From CAKAHY01 sp041848045 (GTDB lineage: Bacteria; Bacillota; Clostridia; Lachnospirales; Lachnospiraceae): a stretch of 64,000 nt of DNA. The notes beneath the pieces are model-generated. The model was not told the DNA's origin and did no database searches. It saw only the letters and a program-made list of their open reading frames with translations. The stretch covers positions 5,031 through 69,030 of the forward strand of contig JBGZHY010000111.1 of the NCBI GenBank assembly GCA_041848045.1, given 5' to 3'. Positions 16,136-24,857 of the stretch are shown here, piece by piece; position 1 is the stretch's first letter, and every line of letters begins with the position of its first letter. The translations under genes were made by a program, and so were the position numbers.

Positions 16136-16153
16136 AGAGTTTATATAAACTCT
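16136..16153 (+). promoter_or_regulatory. 18-bp palindromic operator of the inositol operon
   Basis: AGAGTTTATATAAACTCT is a perfect palindrome starting 10 nt after the -10 box, over the expected transcription start region. The DeoR-type regulator encoded inside this operon is the natural candidate to bind it. This is inferred from position and symmetry, not from a known motif. Confidence 0.7.
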
Positions 16154-16216
16154 CTGTAAAGTTCATAAAGAATCAATATAAAGTTGTAAAGCTTTGTAAA
16201 AGAGGAGGAAGCTAAA

Positions 16217-17110
16217 GTGTTTGAGAAAGTGAAGCTTGGAATAGCACCGATTGCGTGGACAAATGACGATATGCCGGATTTGGGAAGCGAGAACACCTTC
16301 GAGCAGTGTGTCAGCGAGATGGCTCTGGCAGGTTTTCGCGGCTGTGAGGTAGGTAATAAGTACCCAAGACATGATGAGGATTTGCTGAAAAGACGTCTGG
16401 ATATCCGGAATATGAGCATAGCAGGCGCCTGGTTCTCATCCTTTCTGACAACCAAGCCTTATGAGGAAACCATGGAGGCCTTTATCAGCCACAGAGATTT
16501 CCTGCATCGCTTCGGTGCAAAGGTTATTGTTGTTTCAGAACAGGGGCACAGCATACAGGGGCAGATGTCAACGCCGGTATTTGAGCAGAAGTACATCTTT
16601 AACGATGCGGAATGGGAGCTTTTGGCGAGAGGTCTGGAAAAATTGGGCGCTCTGGCGCAGGAAAAGGGGATGAAGATAGCTTATCACCATCATATGGGTA
16701 CAGGCGTGCAGACCGAGGCGGAAGTTGACAGACTGATGCAGATGACGGATCCGAAGCTGGTACATCTTTTGTATGATACGGGGCACCTTGCCTATTCCGG
16801 AGATGATTATGTCAGCGTTTTGCGCAAGTATGTGGACAGAATCGTGCATGTACACTTGAAGGATATCCGCCGGGCGGTAGTGGATAAGGTAAAGGCGGAG
16901 CACAAGAGCTTTTTGGAAGGTGTCAGACTGGGAACCTTTACCGTGCCGGGCGATGGAGATGTGGACTTTACGGAAGTATTCAGGATTTTGGGCGAACGGG
17001 ATTATGAGGGCTGGTTTATTGTAGAGGCGGAGCAGGATCCGGCGATTGCGAATCCTTTCGAGTATGCCGTGAAGGCAAGGGCGTTTATCAAGGAAAAAAC
17101 CGGACTGTAG
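16217..17110 (+). CDS. iolE: Myo-inosose-2 dehydratase
   Basis: A 297-aa TIM-barrel enzyme converting 2-keto-myo-inositol to 3D-(3,5/4)-trihydroxycyclohexane-1,2-dione, the second step of inositol breakdown. It follows B. subtilis IolE closely: GIAPIAWTNDDMP at the start, AYHHHMGTGVQTEAEVDRLM in the middle, LLYDTGHLAYSGDD, HVHLKDIR and the end motif WFIVEAEQDPAIANPFEYA. The His, Asp and Glu in these motifs are the expected metal ligands. The start is GTG, with GAGGAGG just upstream. It is the first gene of the operon. Confidence 0.95.
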   Translation: MFEKVKLGIAPIAWTNDDMPDLGSENTFEQCVSEMALAGFRGCEVGNKYPRHDEDLLKRRLDIRNMSIAGAWFSSFLTTKPYEETMEAFISHRDFLHRFGAKVIVVSEQGHSIQGQMSTPVFEQKYIFNDAEWELLARGLEKLGALAQEKGMKIAYHHHMGTGVQTEAEVDRLMQMTDPKLVHLLYDTGHLAYSGDDYVSVLRKYVDRIVHVHLKDIRRAVVDKVKAEHKSFLEGVRLGTFTVPGDGDVDFTEVFRILGERDYEGWFIVEAEQDPAIANPFEYAVKARAFIKEKTGL

Positions 17111-17138
17111 GTCCGTAAAATAAAATGGAGGAAAGGTT

Positions 17139-18194
17139 ATGCAAAAAAATGTAAGAAAAATGGTAATGGCAGTCTGTGGTATCATCACAGCATTTGCACT
17201 GACAGCATGTGCGGGCACAACGACAACAACGACAACAACAGCGGCGGCAGCGGAAACGACGACAGCGGCGGCAGGGGAAACAACGGCAGCCGGTGAAAGC
17301 ACTACGGCAGCCGCGACAGGAGAGAAAATTGTTGTAGGCTATGTTATCAACAACTTAAACGACACCTTCCAGACCTATATTCTGGAGGCGGCACAAAAGT
17401 ACGCGGCGGAAAACAATATTGAGATTTCCGTTATGGACAGCCAGGAAGATACAATTAAGCAGCAAGACCTTGTAAATTCACTGATTGAGAAGGGCGTGGC
17501 AGGTTTGATTGTGGTTCCTACGGATACCAGTGCGATGGCGCCGATTACCAAGGCTGCACAGGATGCGGGTATTCCGCTGGTGTATGTAAACAGAAACCCT
17601 TATGCGGGACAGGAAGATACGATTCCGGACAATGTATTCTATGTAGGCTCCAATGAGAAGTCAGGCGGAGAGATGCAGATGAACTACATCGGCGAGAAAA
17701 TCGGCGGAGAAGGCGGAGTGGCAATCCTGTTGGGTATCCTTGGAAACGAGGCGACCACAAAGAGAACCGAAGGTGTGGAGGAAGTGATTTCCACGACATA
17801 TCCGAATGTTAAGGTTCTGGCAAAGGAAACCGGAAACTGGCAAAGAGATCAGGGACTTTCCATTACCGAGAACTATATTACAACCTACGGCGATGAGCTG
17901 AAGGCGGTGATTGCCAATAACGATGAGATGGCGCTTGGTGCGATTCAGGCTCTGAAGAACAACAATATGCTGGATAAGGTGGCGGTAGCCGGTTTGGATG
18001 CGATTCCGGATGCGCTTACGGCAGTAGAGGAAGGAACTTTGACCTGTACGGTATTCCAGGATGCAAACGGCCAGGGCGGCACTTCCATCAAGATTTTGCA
18101 CGATACAATCCAGGGTAATCCTCCGGCAGAGAAAGTGGAATACATTCCGTTCCAGCTTGTAACAAAGGAGAATGTTGCGGACTTCAAAAAATAA
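17139..18194 (+). CDS. Sugar (probably inositol) ABC transporter substrate-binding lipoprotein
   Basis: A 351-aa lipoprotein. The signal peptide ends in the lipobox ALTAC (Cys24), then a Thr/Ala/Glu linker of about 40 residues, then a type-1 periplasmic binding fold with ribose-binding-like motifs (GYVINNLNDTFQTYILEAA, VPTDTSAMAPITKAAQDAG, IANNDEMALGAIQALK, VAGLDAIPDAL). It lacks the MglB-type Ca loop, fitting a pentose or inositol binder rather than galactose. Its place between iolE and the rest of the iol genes makes myo-inositol the likely ligand. GGAGG precedes the ATG. Confidence 0.88.
   Translation: MQKNVRKMVMAVCGIITAFALTACAGTTTTTTTTAAAAETTTAAAGETTAAGESTTAAATGEKIVVGYVINNLNDTFQTYILEAAQKYAAENNIEISVMDSQEDTIKQQDLVNSLIEKGVAGLIVVPTDTSAMAPITKAAQDAGIPLVYVNRNPYAGQEDTIPDNVFYVGSNEKSGGEMQMNYIGEKIGGEGGVAILLGILGNEATTKRTEGVEEVISTTYPNVKVLAKETGNWQRDQGLSITENYITTYGDELKAVIANNDEMALGAIQALKNNNMLDKVAVAGLDAIPDALTAVEEGTLTCTVFQDANGQGGTSIKILHDTIQGNPPAEKVEYIPFQLVTKENVADFKK
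17212..17320 (+). repeat. Trinucleotide-rich Thr/Ala linker tract
   Basis: ACAACG, ACAACA and GCGGCA triplets repeat through the first part of the mature lipoprotein and encode Thr7, Ala4, Glu-Thr3-type blocks. This resembles the tract in mglB and acts as a flexible tether from the lipid anchor. Confidence 0.7.
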
Positions 18195-18221
18195 GCCTGC
18201 AGGATAGCGGAGAGAAGACAT

Positions 18222-18249
18222 AAAGGGGGACCCGTCAAAGGTCCCCTTA
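18222..18249 (+). other. Intercistronic hairpin between binding protein and ATPase genes
   Basis: AAAGGGGGACC pairs with GGTCCCCTT around a CGTCAAA loop. No T-run follows (TAAGATTTC), so it is more likely an mRNA-stabilising stem than a terminator. It matches the position of the mglB-mglA hairpin. Confidence 0.65.
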
Positions 18250-18307
18250 AGATTTCATAAGAGCCGCAAAAAGGCGAAAAGACTGATAAAAAGTAGGAGA
18301 ACGGTGG

Positions 18308-19807
18308 ATGGAAACAAGAGAGATACTGAGAATGGAAAATATATCAAAGACATTTCCGGGTGTTCGGGCTTTAAAATCCGTGAATTTTACGCTGAACAGT
18401 GGAGAGGTACATGCACTTGTGGGTGAGAACGGTGCGGGCAAATCCACCCTTATGAAATGCTTGATCGGAATACAACCTCCTACGGAGGGGACGATATGGT
18501 ATGATGGCAAAACCATCAGCCACTACGATACGGAAAAGGCGCTGAAGATGGGAATTTCGATGATTCATCAGGAGCTCAGCCCGATAGAACACAGAACCAT
18601 CAGCGAAAATATCTGGCTCGGCAGAGAGCCGGTCAACGGGCTGGGGCTTATTGACTACAAGAAGATGCATGAAATGACCCGAAAGATTCTGGCGGAGGTT
18701 GACCTTAATGAGAAGCCGACCCAGCTGATGAAGAATCTGACGGTTGCCAAGATTCAGATGATAGAGATTGCCAAGGCGATTTCTTATGACGCAAAGATTA
18801 TCATTATGGATGAACCGACTTCCGCCTTGACGGATAAAGAGGTTGCACAGCTTTACAGCATCATCAGGCGTTTAAAGTCGGAAAACAGAAGCATTATTTA
18901 CATATCCCACAAGCTGGATGAGATTTACGAGATTTGTGACAAGGTAACCGTATTCAGAGATGGCGAGCTGATCGGCAGCAGGGATATTCGGGACATTCAG
19001 GTGGATGAGATGATTCGGATGATGGTGGGACGAGAGGTCAGCAATCTGTATCCGAAGAAGGAATGTCAAAGGGGAGAGGCCATTTTGGAAGTGCAGGGTC
19101 TTTCCGACGGAAAAGAGTTTTTTGATGTGGAATTTAAGGCGCACAGGGGAGAGATTCTCGGCTTTGCGGGGCTGGTGGGCTCCGGACGCACGCAGATTAT
19201 GGAAACCATTTTCGGTGCAAGACACAAGGCAAGCGGTACCGTTAAGATAAAGGGCAAGGAAGTCGATATCAAAACGCCGGTGGATGCAATCGCCCACGGC
19301 TTGGCGCTTTTGACGGAGGACAGACGCCAGACCGGTATCTTCCCGATGCTGACGGTGCATTACAATACAATATGCAGCAATATAGATAAGTACGTGAAAA
19401 CCGGATTCCTGGATTACGGGATGATGGATAAGGATGTGGCGGAGTATATACGCTCCATTAACATCAAAACCCCGTCCGCCAAAGCGCTGATACAGAATTT
19501 AAGCGGCGGAAACCAGCAGAAGGTACTGATTGCCCGCTGGCTTTTGACTCAGCCGGATATTCTGATTCTGGACGAGCCTACCAGAGGTATCGATGTAGGT
19601 GCAAAGGCGGAGATTTACGGCTTGATTTCCGAGCTGGCGGCACAGGGAAAATGTGTCATTATGATTTCTTCGGAGCTGCCGGAAATCATCGGTATGAGCG
19701 ACAGGGTTATCGTGATGCACGAGGGCAGAGTCAGCGGAGAGCTGAGCCGTGCGGAGCTTGACCAGGAGCTTTTGATGACCTATGCAACAGGAAAAAACAA
19801 GAGATAA
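18308..19807 (+). CDS. Sugar (probably inositol) ABC transporter ATPase
   Basis: A 499-aa two-domain ATPase of the RbsA/MglA type. The N-terminal domain has Walker A GENGAGKST, signature-like LTVAKIQMIEIAKAISYD and Walker B IIIMDEPTSALTD. The C-terminal domain has the degenerate loop GLVGSGRTQIM, signature LSGGNQQKVLIARWL and ILILDEPTRGIDVG. It is paralogous to the mglA product along its whole length. The permease start follows 13 nt after its stop. It energises import of the operon's substrate. Confidence 0.92.
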   Translation: METREILRMENISKTFPGVRALKSVNFTLNSGEVHALVGENGAGKSTLMKCLIGIQPPTEGTIWYDGKTISHYDTEKALKMGISMIHQELSPIEHRTISENIWLGREPVNGLGLIDYKKMHEMTRKILAEVDLNEKPTQLMKNLTVAKIQMIEIAKAISYDAKIIIMDEPTSALTDKEVAQLYSIIRRLKSENRSIIYISHKLDEIYEICDKVTVFRDGELIGSRDIRDIQVDEMIRMMVGREVSNLYPKKECQRGEAILEVQGLSDGKEFFDVEFKAHRGEILGFAGLVGSGRTQIMETIFGARHKASGTVKIKGKEVDIKTPVDAIAHGLALLTEDRRQTGIFPMLTVHYNTICSNIDKYVKTGFLDYGMMDKDVAEYIRSINIKTPSAKALIQNLSGGNQQKVLIARWLLTQPDILILDEPTRGIDVGAKAEIYGLISELAAQGKCVIMISSELPEIIGMSDRVIVMHEGRVSGELSRAELDQELLMTYATGKNKR

Positions 19808-19820
19808 GAGGAGATACGGA

Positions 19821-20852
19821 ATGGAAAACAAAACGATAAATCCTGCACCGACAGGAAACGAAAAGCAGTCTGTGGACAAGGCGGCGGTGATGTCCTTTAT
19901 CAACAAGTACGGCATCGTGCTGATTTTGGTGGTCATGGTGGTGGCAATCTCCATCAAAGAACCGAAGTTTTTGAGCATCAACAATATTATGAACCTGTTG
20001 ACCCAAAGCTCCATGTACGGTATTTTGGCGCTGGGTCTGCTCTTGGTCATCATATCCAAGGGCATTGACTTGTCCGTGGGCTCCGTGCTGGCTTTTTCCG
20101 CAGTGGTAACGGCAAGCTTCGGACAGTTGGCGGATGCCACCTCCAAAATCAGACCGGATGCACCGATGCTGCCGATTTTTGTCAGCGTATTGCTTGCCAT
20201 CGGCATCGGCGCTTTGTGCGGCTATATTAACGGAAGTCTGATTGCCCGTACGGGTATTCCGGCATTTATCGCAACCCTCGGTATGTACACGGCGGCAAGA
20301 GGTGCGGCGCTGATGTATACCGCAGGAAAGCCTGTGAGCAACCTGAATCCGGCATTTAATTTCTTCGGCGGAAAGCTGTTTAACACAGTTCCGGTGCCGG
20401 TGGTCATTTACATCATTATCATCATCATTACCTTTATTTTGCTGAAATACACCCGTTTCGGCGCCAGTGTTTATGCCATCGGCGGCAATATCCATGCGGC
20501 GGAGATTTCCGGTATTAAGGTAAAGAAAAACATCGCTTTGATTTATATGTATTCCGGTATTCTGGCAGGCGTTTGCGCCCTGATTTCCATCGGCAGAACG
20601 GGAAGCACCCAGCCGACGGTGGGAACCGGATGGGAGCTGATTGCCATTGCGGCGACCACCATAGGCGGAACCAGCCATTCCGGCGGTATCGGTACGGTGT
20701 GGGGCACCATTGTGGGTACTTTGATTTTGGGTGTGATCACCAACGGTTTTACCCTGCTCTCCGTAAATGCATATCTCCAGAACATTATTCAGGGCTTGAT
20801 TATCGTAGGTGCGGTTATCTTTGATATGAGAAAGAACAGAAAGAAGGCGTAA
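19821..20852 (+). CDS. Sugar (probably inositol) ABC transporter permease
   Basis: A 343-aa membrane protein with eight to ten hydrophobic segments. BPD_transp_2 motifs are SKGIDLSVGSVLAFSAVVTA, FIATLGMYTAARGAALMY, YAIGGNIHAAEISGIKVKK and ATTIGGTSHSGGIGTVWG. The ATG at 19821 has GAGGAG just upstream; the longer frame from 19782 would overlap the ATPase gene by 26 nt and add a charged extension. It forms the channel of the importer encoded with its binding protein and ATPase. iolG follows only 4 nt later. Confidence 0.92.
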   Translation: MENKTINPAPTGNEKQSVDKAAVMSFINKYGIVLILVVMVVAISIKEPKFLSINNIMNLLTQSSMYGILALGLLLVIISKGIDLSVGSVLAFSAVVTASFGQLADATSKIRPDAPMLPIFVSVLLAIGIGALCGYINGSLIARTGIPAFIATLGMYTAARGAALMYTAGKPVSNLNPAFNFFGGKLFNTVPVPVVIYIIIIIITFILLKYTRFGASVYAIGGNIHAAEISGIKVKKNIALIYMYSGILAGVCALISIGRTGSTQPTVGTGWELIAIAATTIGGTSHSGGIGTVWGTIVGTLILGVITNGFTLLSVNAYLQNIIQGLIIVGAVIFDMRKNRKKA

Positions 20853-20856
20853 AGTA

Positions 20857-21873
20857 ATGAGAAAAATAAGAGTAGGACATATCGGCTTGGGAAGATTGGG
20901 CAGGCAGCATGCGTACAATTTAAGATTCCGTCTGCAGGACGCGGAGCTTGCGGCGCTCTGTGACATTGATGAGAAGGCGCTGCAAAAGTGTAAGGAAGAA
21001 TGGGGCATCGAAAAAATATATACGGATTATGCCGAGATGGTAAAAGATGAAAGCTTGGATGCCGTTTCCATCAGCTCTCCTTCCGGCCTGCACTGCAGAC
21101 AGATTGAGCTGGCTTTGGAGCAGGGAAAGCATATTTTCTGCGAGAAACCTCTGGGAGTTACGGTGGAGGAGTGTGAGTATCTGGTGGAGCTGGAGAAAAA
21201 ATATCCGAATCTGATTATTATGCCGGGCTTTATGCGGAGATTCGACCCTTCCTACAAAGACGCCAAGGAAAGAATCGACAGGGGGGAAATCGGCAAACCT
21301 TTCATGGTCAGAAGCTACAGCCAGGACCCGGTGCGGGACATTGCCGGTGCGATTGCCTATGCGCCCCACAGCGGCGGTGAGTTTTTGGATATGTGCGTCC
21401 ACGACATTGATTTGTGCCGCTGGTTTTTGGGAGCGGAGGCGGTGGAAGCCTATGCCATCGGCGGCTGTTATGCCTTTGAAGAATTTGCAAAGTATAATGA
21501 CGGGGACAATGTATCCTGCCTGATGAAATTTGACAATGATGCGATGGCATTTTTATTTGCAGGAAGAACGGCGCCGCACGGCTATAATGTGGAAACGGAG
21601 ATTATCGGCACGGAGGGTATTTTGCGCATTGCCAATGTACCGCAGAAAAACCTTTTGGAGATTTTGGATGCAAGCGGTGTGCGAAAGGAATGCAGCCAAA
21701 ACTTCCTGGAGCGTTTTGAAGTAGCATACGTAAAGGAGATGGAGGAGTTTTTGCGCTGCGTGATCAGCGGCGAGAAGCCATCTCTGGGCGTGTATGACGG
21801 CGCACAGGCTGCGAAAATAGCCTACGCCTGCAAGGAGTCATTTGAAACAAAGACCTTAAAGAAGATGGGATAG
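20857..21873 (+). CDS. Inositol 2-dehydrogenase-like oxidoreductase (Gfo/Idh/MocA), first copy
   Basis: A 338-aa NAD(P)-dependent enzyme. The Rossmann fold starts at RVGHIGLGRLGRQH. The catalytic Lys is in EKPLG, and the MCVHDIDLCRW stretch supplies the Asp and His that complete the catalytic triad of IolG-type enzymes. The end (GVYDGAQAAKIAYACKESF) also fits IolG. It oxidises an inositol isomer to a ketoinositol. With a second IolG-type gene at 26394, one of the two may prefer scyllo- or another isomer. Which is which cannot be decided from the sequence. Confidence 0.85.
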   Translation: MRKIRVGHIGLGRLGRQHAYNLRFRLQDAELAALCDIDEKALQKCKEEWGIEKIYTDYAEMVKDESLDAVSISSPSGLHCRQIELALEQGKHIFCEKPLGVTVEECEYLVELEKKYPNLIIMPGFMRRFDPSYKDAKERIDRGEIGKPFMVRSYSQDPVRDIAGAIAYAPHSGGEFLDMCVHDIDLCRWFLGAEAVEAYAIGGCYAFEEFAKYNDGDNVSCLMKFDNDAMAFLFAGRTAPHGYNVETEIIGTEGILRIANVPQKNLLEILDASGVRKECSQNFLERFEVAYVKEMEEFLRCVISGEKPSLGVYDGAQAAKIAYACKESFETKTLKKMG

Positions 21874-21883
21874 GAGAAAAGCA

Positions 21884-22894
21884 ATGAAATATGTGGAATT
21901 TGACCAAAGCAGAGAGTTTGACCTGATACTGATGGGGCGTGTGGCGATTGACTTTAATCCGGTGGATTATTTCAAGACTCTGGCGGAAAGTCAGACCTAT
22001 AAGAAGTATGTGGGAGGATCTCCTGCCAATATTGCGGTGGGTATGGCAAGACTGGGCAAGAAAATAGGCTTTATCGCCAGGGTATCGGATGACCGCTTCG
22101 GTGATTTTGTTATAGATTATTTTCAGAAAGAGGGCATTGATACCGGCGCCATCAAAAGAGCCGAGAAAGGCGAAAAGCTGGGACTGACATTTACGGAGAT
22201 TTTAAGTCCGGATGAGAGCAGTATTCTGATGTACAGAAATATGGCGGCAGATCTTGCGCTGGAGCCGGAGGATGTGAGCCAGGAGTATATTGCAAGAGGA
22301 AAAGCCCTCCTGATTTCCGGAACGGCGCTGTGCGAATCTCCTTCCAGAGAGGCTTGCCTGAAAGCCTTACAGTTTGCCAAGAATACCGACACGCCGGTTA
22401 TCTTTGACATTGATTACAGACCGTATAACTGGAAAAATAAGGATGAGATTGCCATTTATTATTCCATTGTGGCAAGGGACAGCGCCATTATTCTGGGCTC
22501 CAAGGAGGAATACGAGCTGACCCAGAGCCTGATCAAGCCGGGCTTAAGTGATGAGGAAACGGCGGCTTTATGGGAAAATGCAAAGATTGTCATCATCAAG
22601 CACGGCAAGAAGGGCTCTACGGCTTATACCAAGGACGGACAGAGCTATTCCATCAAACCTTTCCCGGTAACGGCATTGAAGTCCTTCGGGGGCGGTGACG
22701 GCTATGCAAGTGCTTTCCTGTATGCTATTATGGAAGGCTATGAGATGCATGACGCCCTGGAGCTGGGAAGTGCCAGCGCATCCATGCTGGTATCCAGCCA
22801 CGGATGCTCCGAGGATATGCCGTCGGTGGAAGCCATCAAGGAGTTTATCAAGGCAAAGAAGGCGGAGTACGGCGAGAGCGTCAGCAGAGCGTAA
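21884..22894 (+). CDS. iolC: 5-dehydro-2-deoxygluconokinase
   Basis: A 336-aa PfkB-family sugar kinase phosphorylating 2-deoxy-5-keto-gluconate in inositol catabolism. The N-terminal motif YVGGSPANIAVGMARLG is the PfkB substrate-binding signature. The C-terminal FGGGDGYASAFLYA carries the catalytic Asp in the variant GGGD loop typical of IolC rather than GAGD. FDIDYRPYNW is another IolC hallmark. It lies 10 nt after the dehydrogenase and just before iolD. Confidence 0.93.
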   Translation: MKYVEFDQSREFDLILMGRVAIDFNPVDYFKTLAESQTYKKYVGGSPANIAVGMARLGKKIGFIARVSDDRFGDFVIDYFQKEGIDTGAIKRAEKGEKLGLTFTEILSPDESSILMYRNMAADLALEPEDVSQEYIARGKALLISGTALCESPSREACLKALQFAKNTDTPVIFDIDYRPYNWKNKDEIAIYYSIVARDSAIILGSKEEYELTQSLIKPGLSDEETAALWENAKIVIIKHGKKGSTAYTKDGQSYSIKPFPVTALKSFGGGDGYASAFLYAIMEGYEMHDALELGSASASMLVSSHGCSEDMPSVEAIKEFIKAKKAEYGESVSRA

Positions 22895-22915
22895 GAAAGA
22901 ATGCGAGGAGAGAAT

Positions 22916-24832
22916 ATGAGCGGTATAAAGATGACGGTCGGTCAGGCTATCGTGAAGTTTTTGGATAATCAGTATGTCTTGTCGGAGGGCAGGGAAAATA
23001 AGTTTGTAGACGGCATATTTACGATATTCGGACATGGAAATGTGGTAGGACTCGGGCAGGCACTGGAGGAAAATCCGGGGAGCCTGCGGGTTTACCAGGG
23101 AAGAAACGAACAGGGCATGGCACATGTGGCAACGGCTTACGCCAAGCAGCACAACAGAAAGAGAATCATTGCCGTGACCTCATCCGTGGGACCGGGAGCC
23201 GCCAATATGGTGACGGCGGCGGCAACGGCGACGGTAAACTGCATACCTTTGCTGTTGTTTCCGGGGGATGTATTCTCTACCAGACAGCCGAATCCCGTGC
23301 TGCAGCAACTGGAAGTACCCCAGAGCCTGAGCCTCAGCACCAATGACGCTTTTCGTCCGGTGTGCAGGTATTTTGACAGAATTGAAAGACCGGAGCAGTT
23401 GATGACGGCGCTGATACAGGCAATGCGTGTGCTGACCTCCCCGGCGGATACGGGAGCGGTGTGCATTGCTCTGCCTCAGGACGTGCAGGGAGAAAGCTAC
23501 AGCTTTCCGGAAGCGTTTTTTGCAAAGCGGGTGCATGCCATTCGCAGGGCGGAGCCGGTAAGAGAGGAGCTTGCCGCAGCGCTGGAGAAGATCAAGGCAG
23601 CCAAGAAGCCGATGTTTATCTGCGGCGGCGGTGTACGTTATTCCGAGGCGGGGCATTTGCTGGGAGAAATGGCGAAGAAATACGGTATTGCCATCGGGGA
23701 AACCCAGGCGGGCAAAAGCGCCTTGGAAAGCAGCAACCCCTGGAATATGGGCGGCATCGGCGTGACCGGCAACAGTGCGGCGAACAAGGCGGCGGAGAGT
23801 GCCGATTTGATTATTGCCGTGGGCAGCAGACTGAGTGATTTTACCACCTCATCCAAGTCCGGATTCTTAAAAGCGGGGCTTTTGAACATCAATGTATCGG
23901 ATTTTCATGCGCTGAAGCTGGATGCGCAGACCTTGGTGGCGGATGCCAGGCGTGCCCTGGAGGAAATCGACAAGGGGCTGGAGGGTTATCGCAGCGCCTG
24001 GGGAGAGGAAGCCTTCGGGTATAAGAAGGAGTGGGAAGAAATCTATGCAAAGCTTGCCGCTTATCGTTATGATGAGAACTTCCGGCCGATTGTGCAGCGC
24101 AGAAATGAAAGCAGCATTGCGGAATTTGTGGAGCTGACGGGAGGAGAGCTGACCCAGACGGCGGCGCTTGCGGCGATTCGTGAAGCGCTGGATGAGGATG
24201 CCGTCATCTGCGGCGCATCCGGAAGCCTGCCGGGCTGTCTGCAAAGGATGTGGACGACGGACAGTATTGACAGCTATCATATGGAGTACGGCTATTCCTG
24301 TATGGGTTATGAGATTGCCGCAGCCCTGGGGGCAAAGCTTGCCGAACCGGACAAAGAGGTGTATGCGATGGTGGGCGACGGCAGCTTCCAAATGCTGCAC
24401 AGCGAGTTTGCGACGGCATTGATGGAGCAAAAGAAGATTAACATTCTGTTGTTTGACAACTGCGGCTTCGGCTGTATCAACAATTTGCAGATGTCCCAGG
24501 GCATCGGCAGCCTGGCAACGGAATTTAGATACAGGGATGAAACGGGCAGATTAAACGGCGCTTTGGTACCGGTGGATTATGCCATGGTAGCGGCAGGGTA
24601 CGGGGCAAAATCCTATACCGTCAGAAACATGGAAGAGTTGAAAGAGGCGCTTGCAGACAGCAAGAAGCAGAGGGTGAGCACCTTGATTGACATTAAAGTT
24701 TTGCCAAAGACAATGACGGGAGGCTACGGTGCATGGTGGCACGTAGGAATCGCTTCCGTCAGCGCTGCAGACAGCGTGAAGCAGGCTTATGCGGAGAAGG
24801 AAGAGCATTTGAGCAGAGCAAGAAAGTATTAG
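22916..24832 (+). CDS. iolD: 3D-(3,5/4)-trihydroxycyclohexane-1,2-dione acylhydrolase
   Basis: A 638-aa thiamine-diphosphate enzyme opening the trihydroxycyclohexanedione ring to 5-deoxy-glucuronate. The N-terminal domain carries FGHGNVVGLGQALEEN and the RNEQGMAHVATAYAK Glu-containing cofactor-activation region. The middle domain has CGGGVRYSEAG, and the C-terminal ThDP domain shows the GDGSFQM..NNLQ cofactor motif. NLQMSQGIGSLATEFR is typical of IolD. The ATG at 22916 was chosen because GAGGAGA precedes it by 5 nt; the frame opens at 22901 over that ribosome site. Confidence 0.95.
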   Translation: MSGIKMTVGQAIVKFLDNQYVLSEGRENKFVDGIFTIFGHGNVVGLGQALEENPGSLRVYQGRNEQGMAHVATAYAKQHNRKRIIAVTSSVGPGAANMVTAAATATVNCIPLLLFPGDVFSTRQPNPVLQQLEVPQSLSLSTNDAFRPVCRYFDRIERPEQLMTALIQAMRVLTSPADTGAVCIALPQDVQGESYSFPEAFFAKRVHAIRRAEPVREELAAALEKIKAAKKPMFICGGGVRYSEAGHLLGEMAKKYGIAIGETQAGKSALESSNPWNMGGIGVTGNSAANKAAESADLIIAVGSRLSDFTTSSKSGFLKAGLLNINVSDFHALKLDAQTLVADARRALEEIDKGLEGYRSAWGEEAFGYKKEWEEIYAKLAAYRYDENFRPIVQRRNESSIAEFVELTGGELTQTAALAAIREALDEDAVICGASGSLPGCLQRMWTTDSIDSYHMEYGYSCMGYEIAAALGAKLAEPDKEVYAMVGDGSFQMLHSEFATALMEQKKINILLFDNCGFGCINNLQMSQGIGSLATEFRYRDETGRLNGALVPVDYAMVAAGYGAKSYTVRNMEELKEALADSKKQRVSTLIDIKVLPKTMTGGYGAWWHVGIASVSAADSVKQAYAEKEEHLSRARKY

Positions 24833-24857
24833 TACACAGCGAGGAGGAAAAGAGATA

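Noticed and set aside
19731..21008. 425-codon minus-strand frame across the importer permease and first dehydrogenase
   Set aside because: Composition is unnatural (Gln/His/Arg-rich) and it crosses two clearly coding genes; it is a codon-usage shadow.
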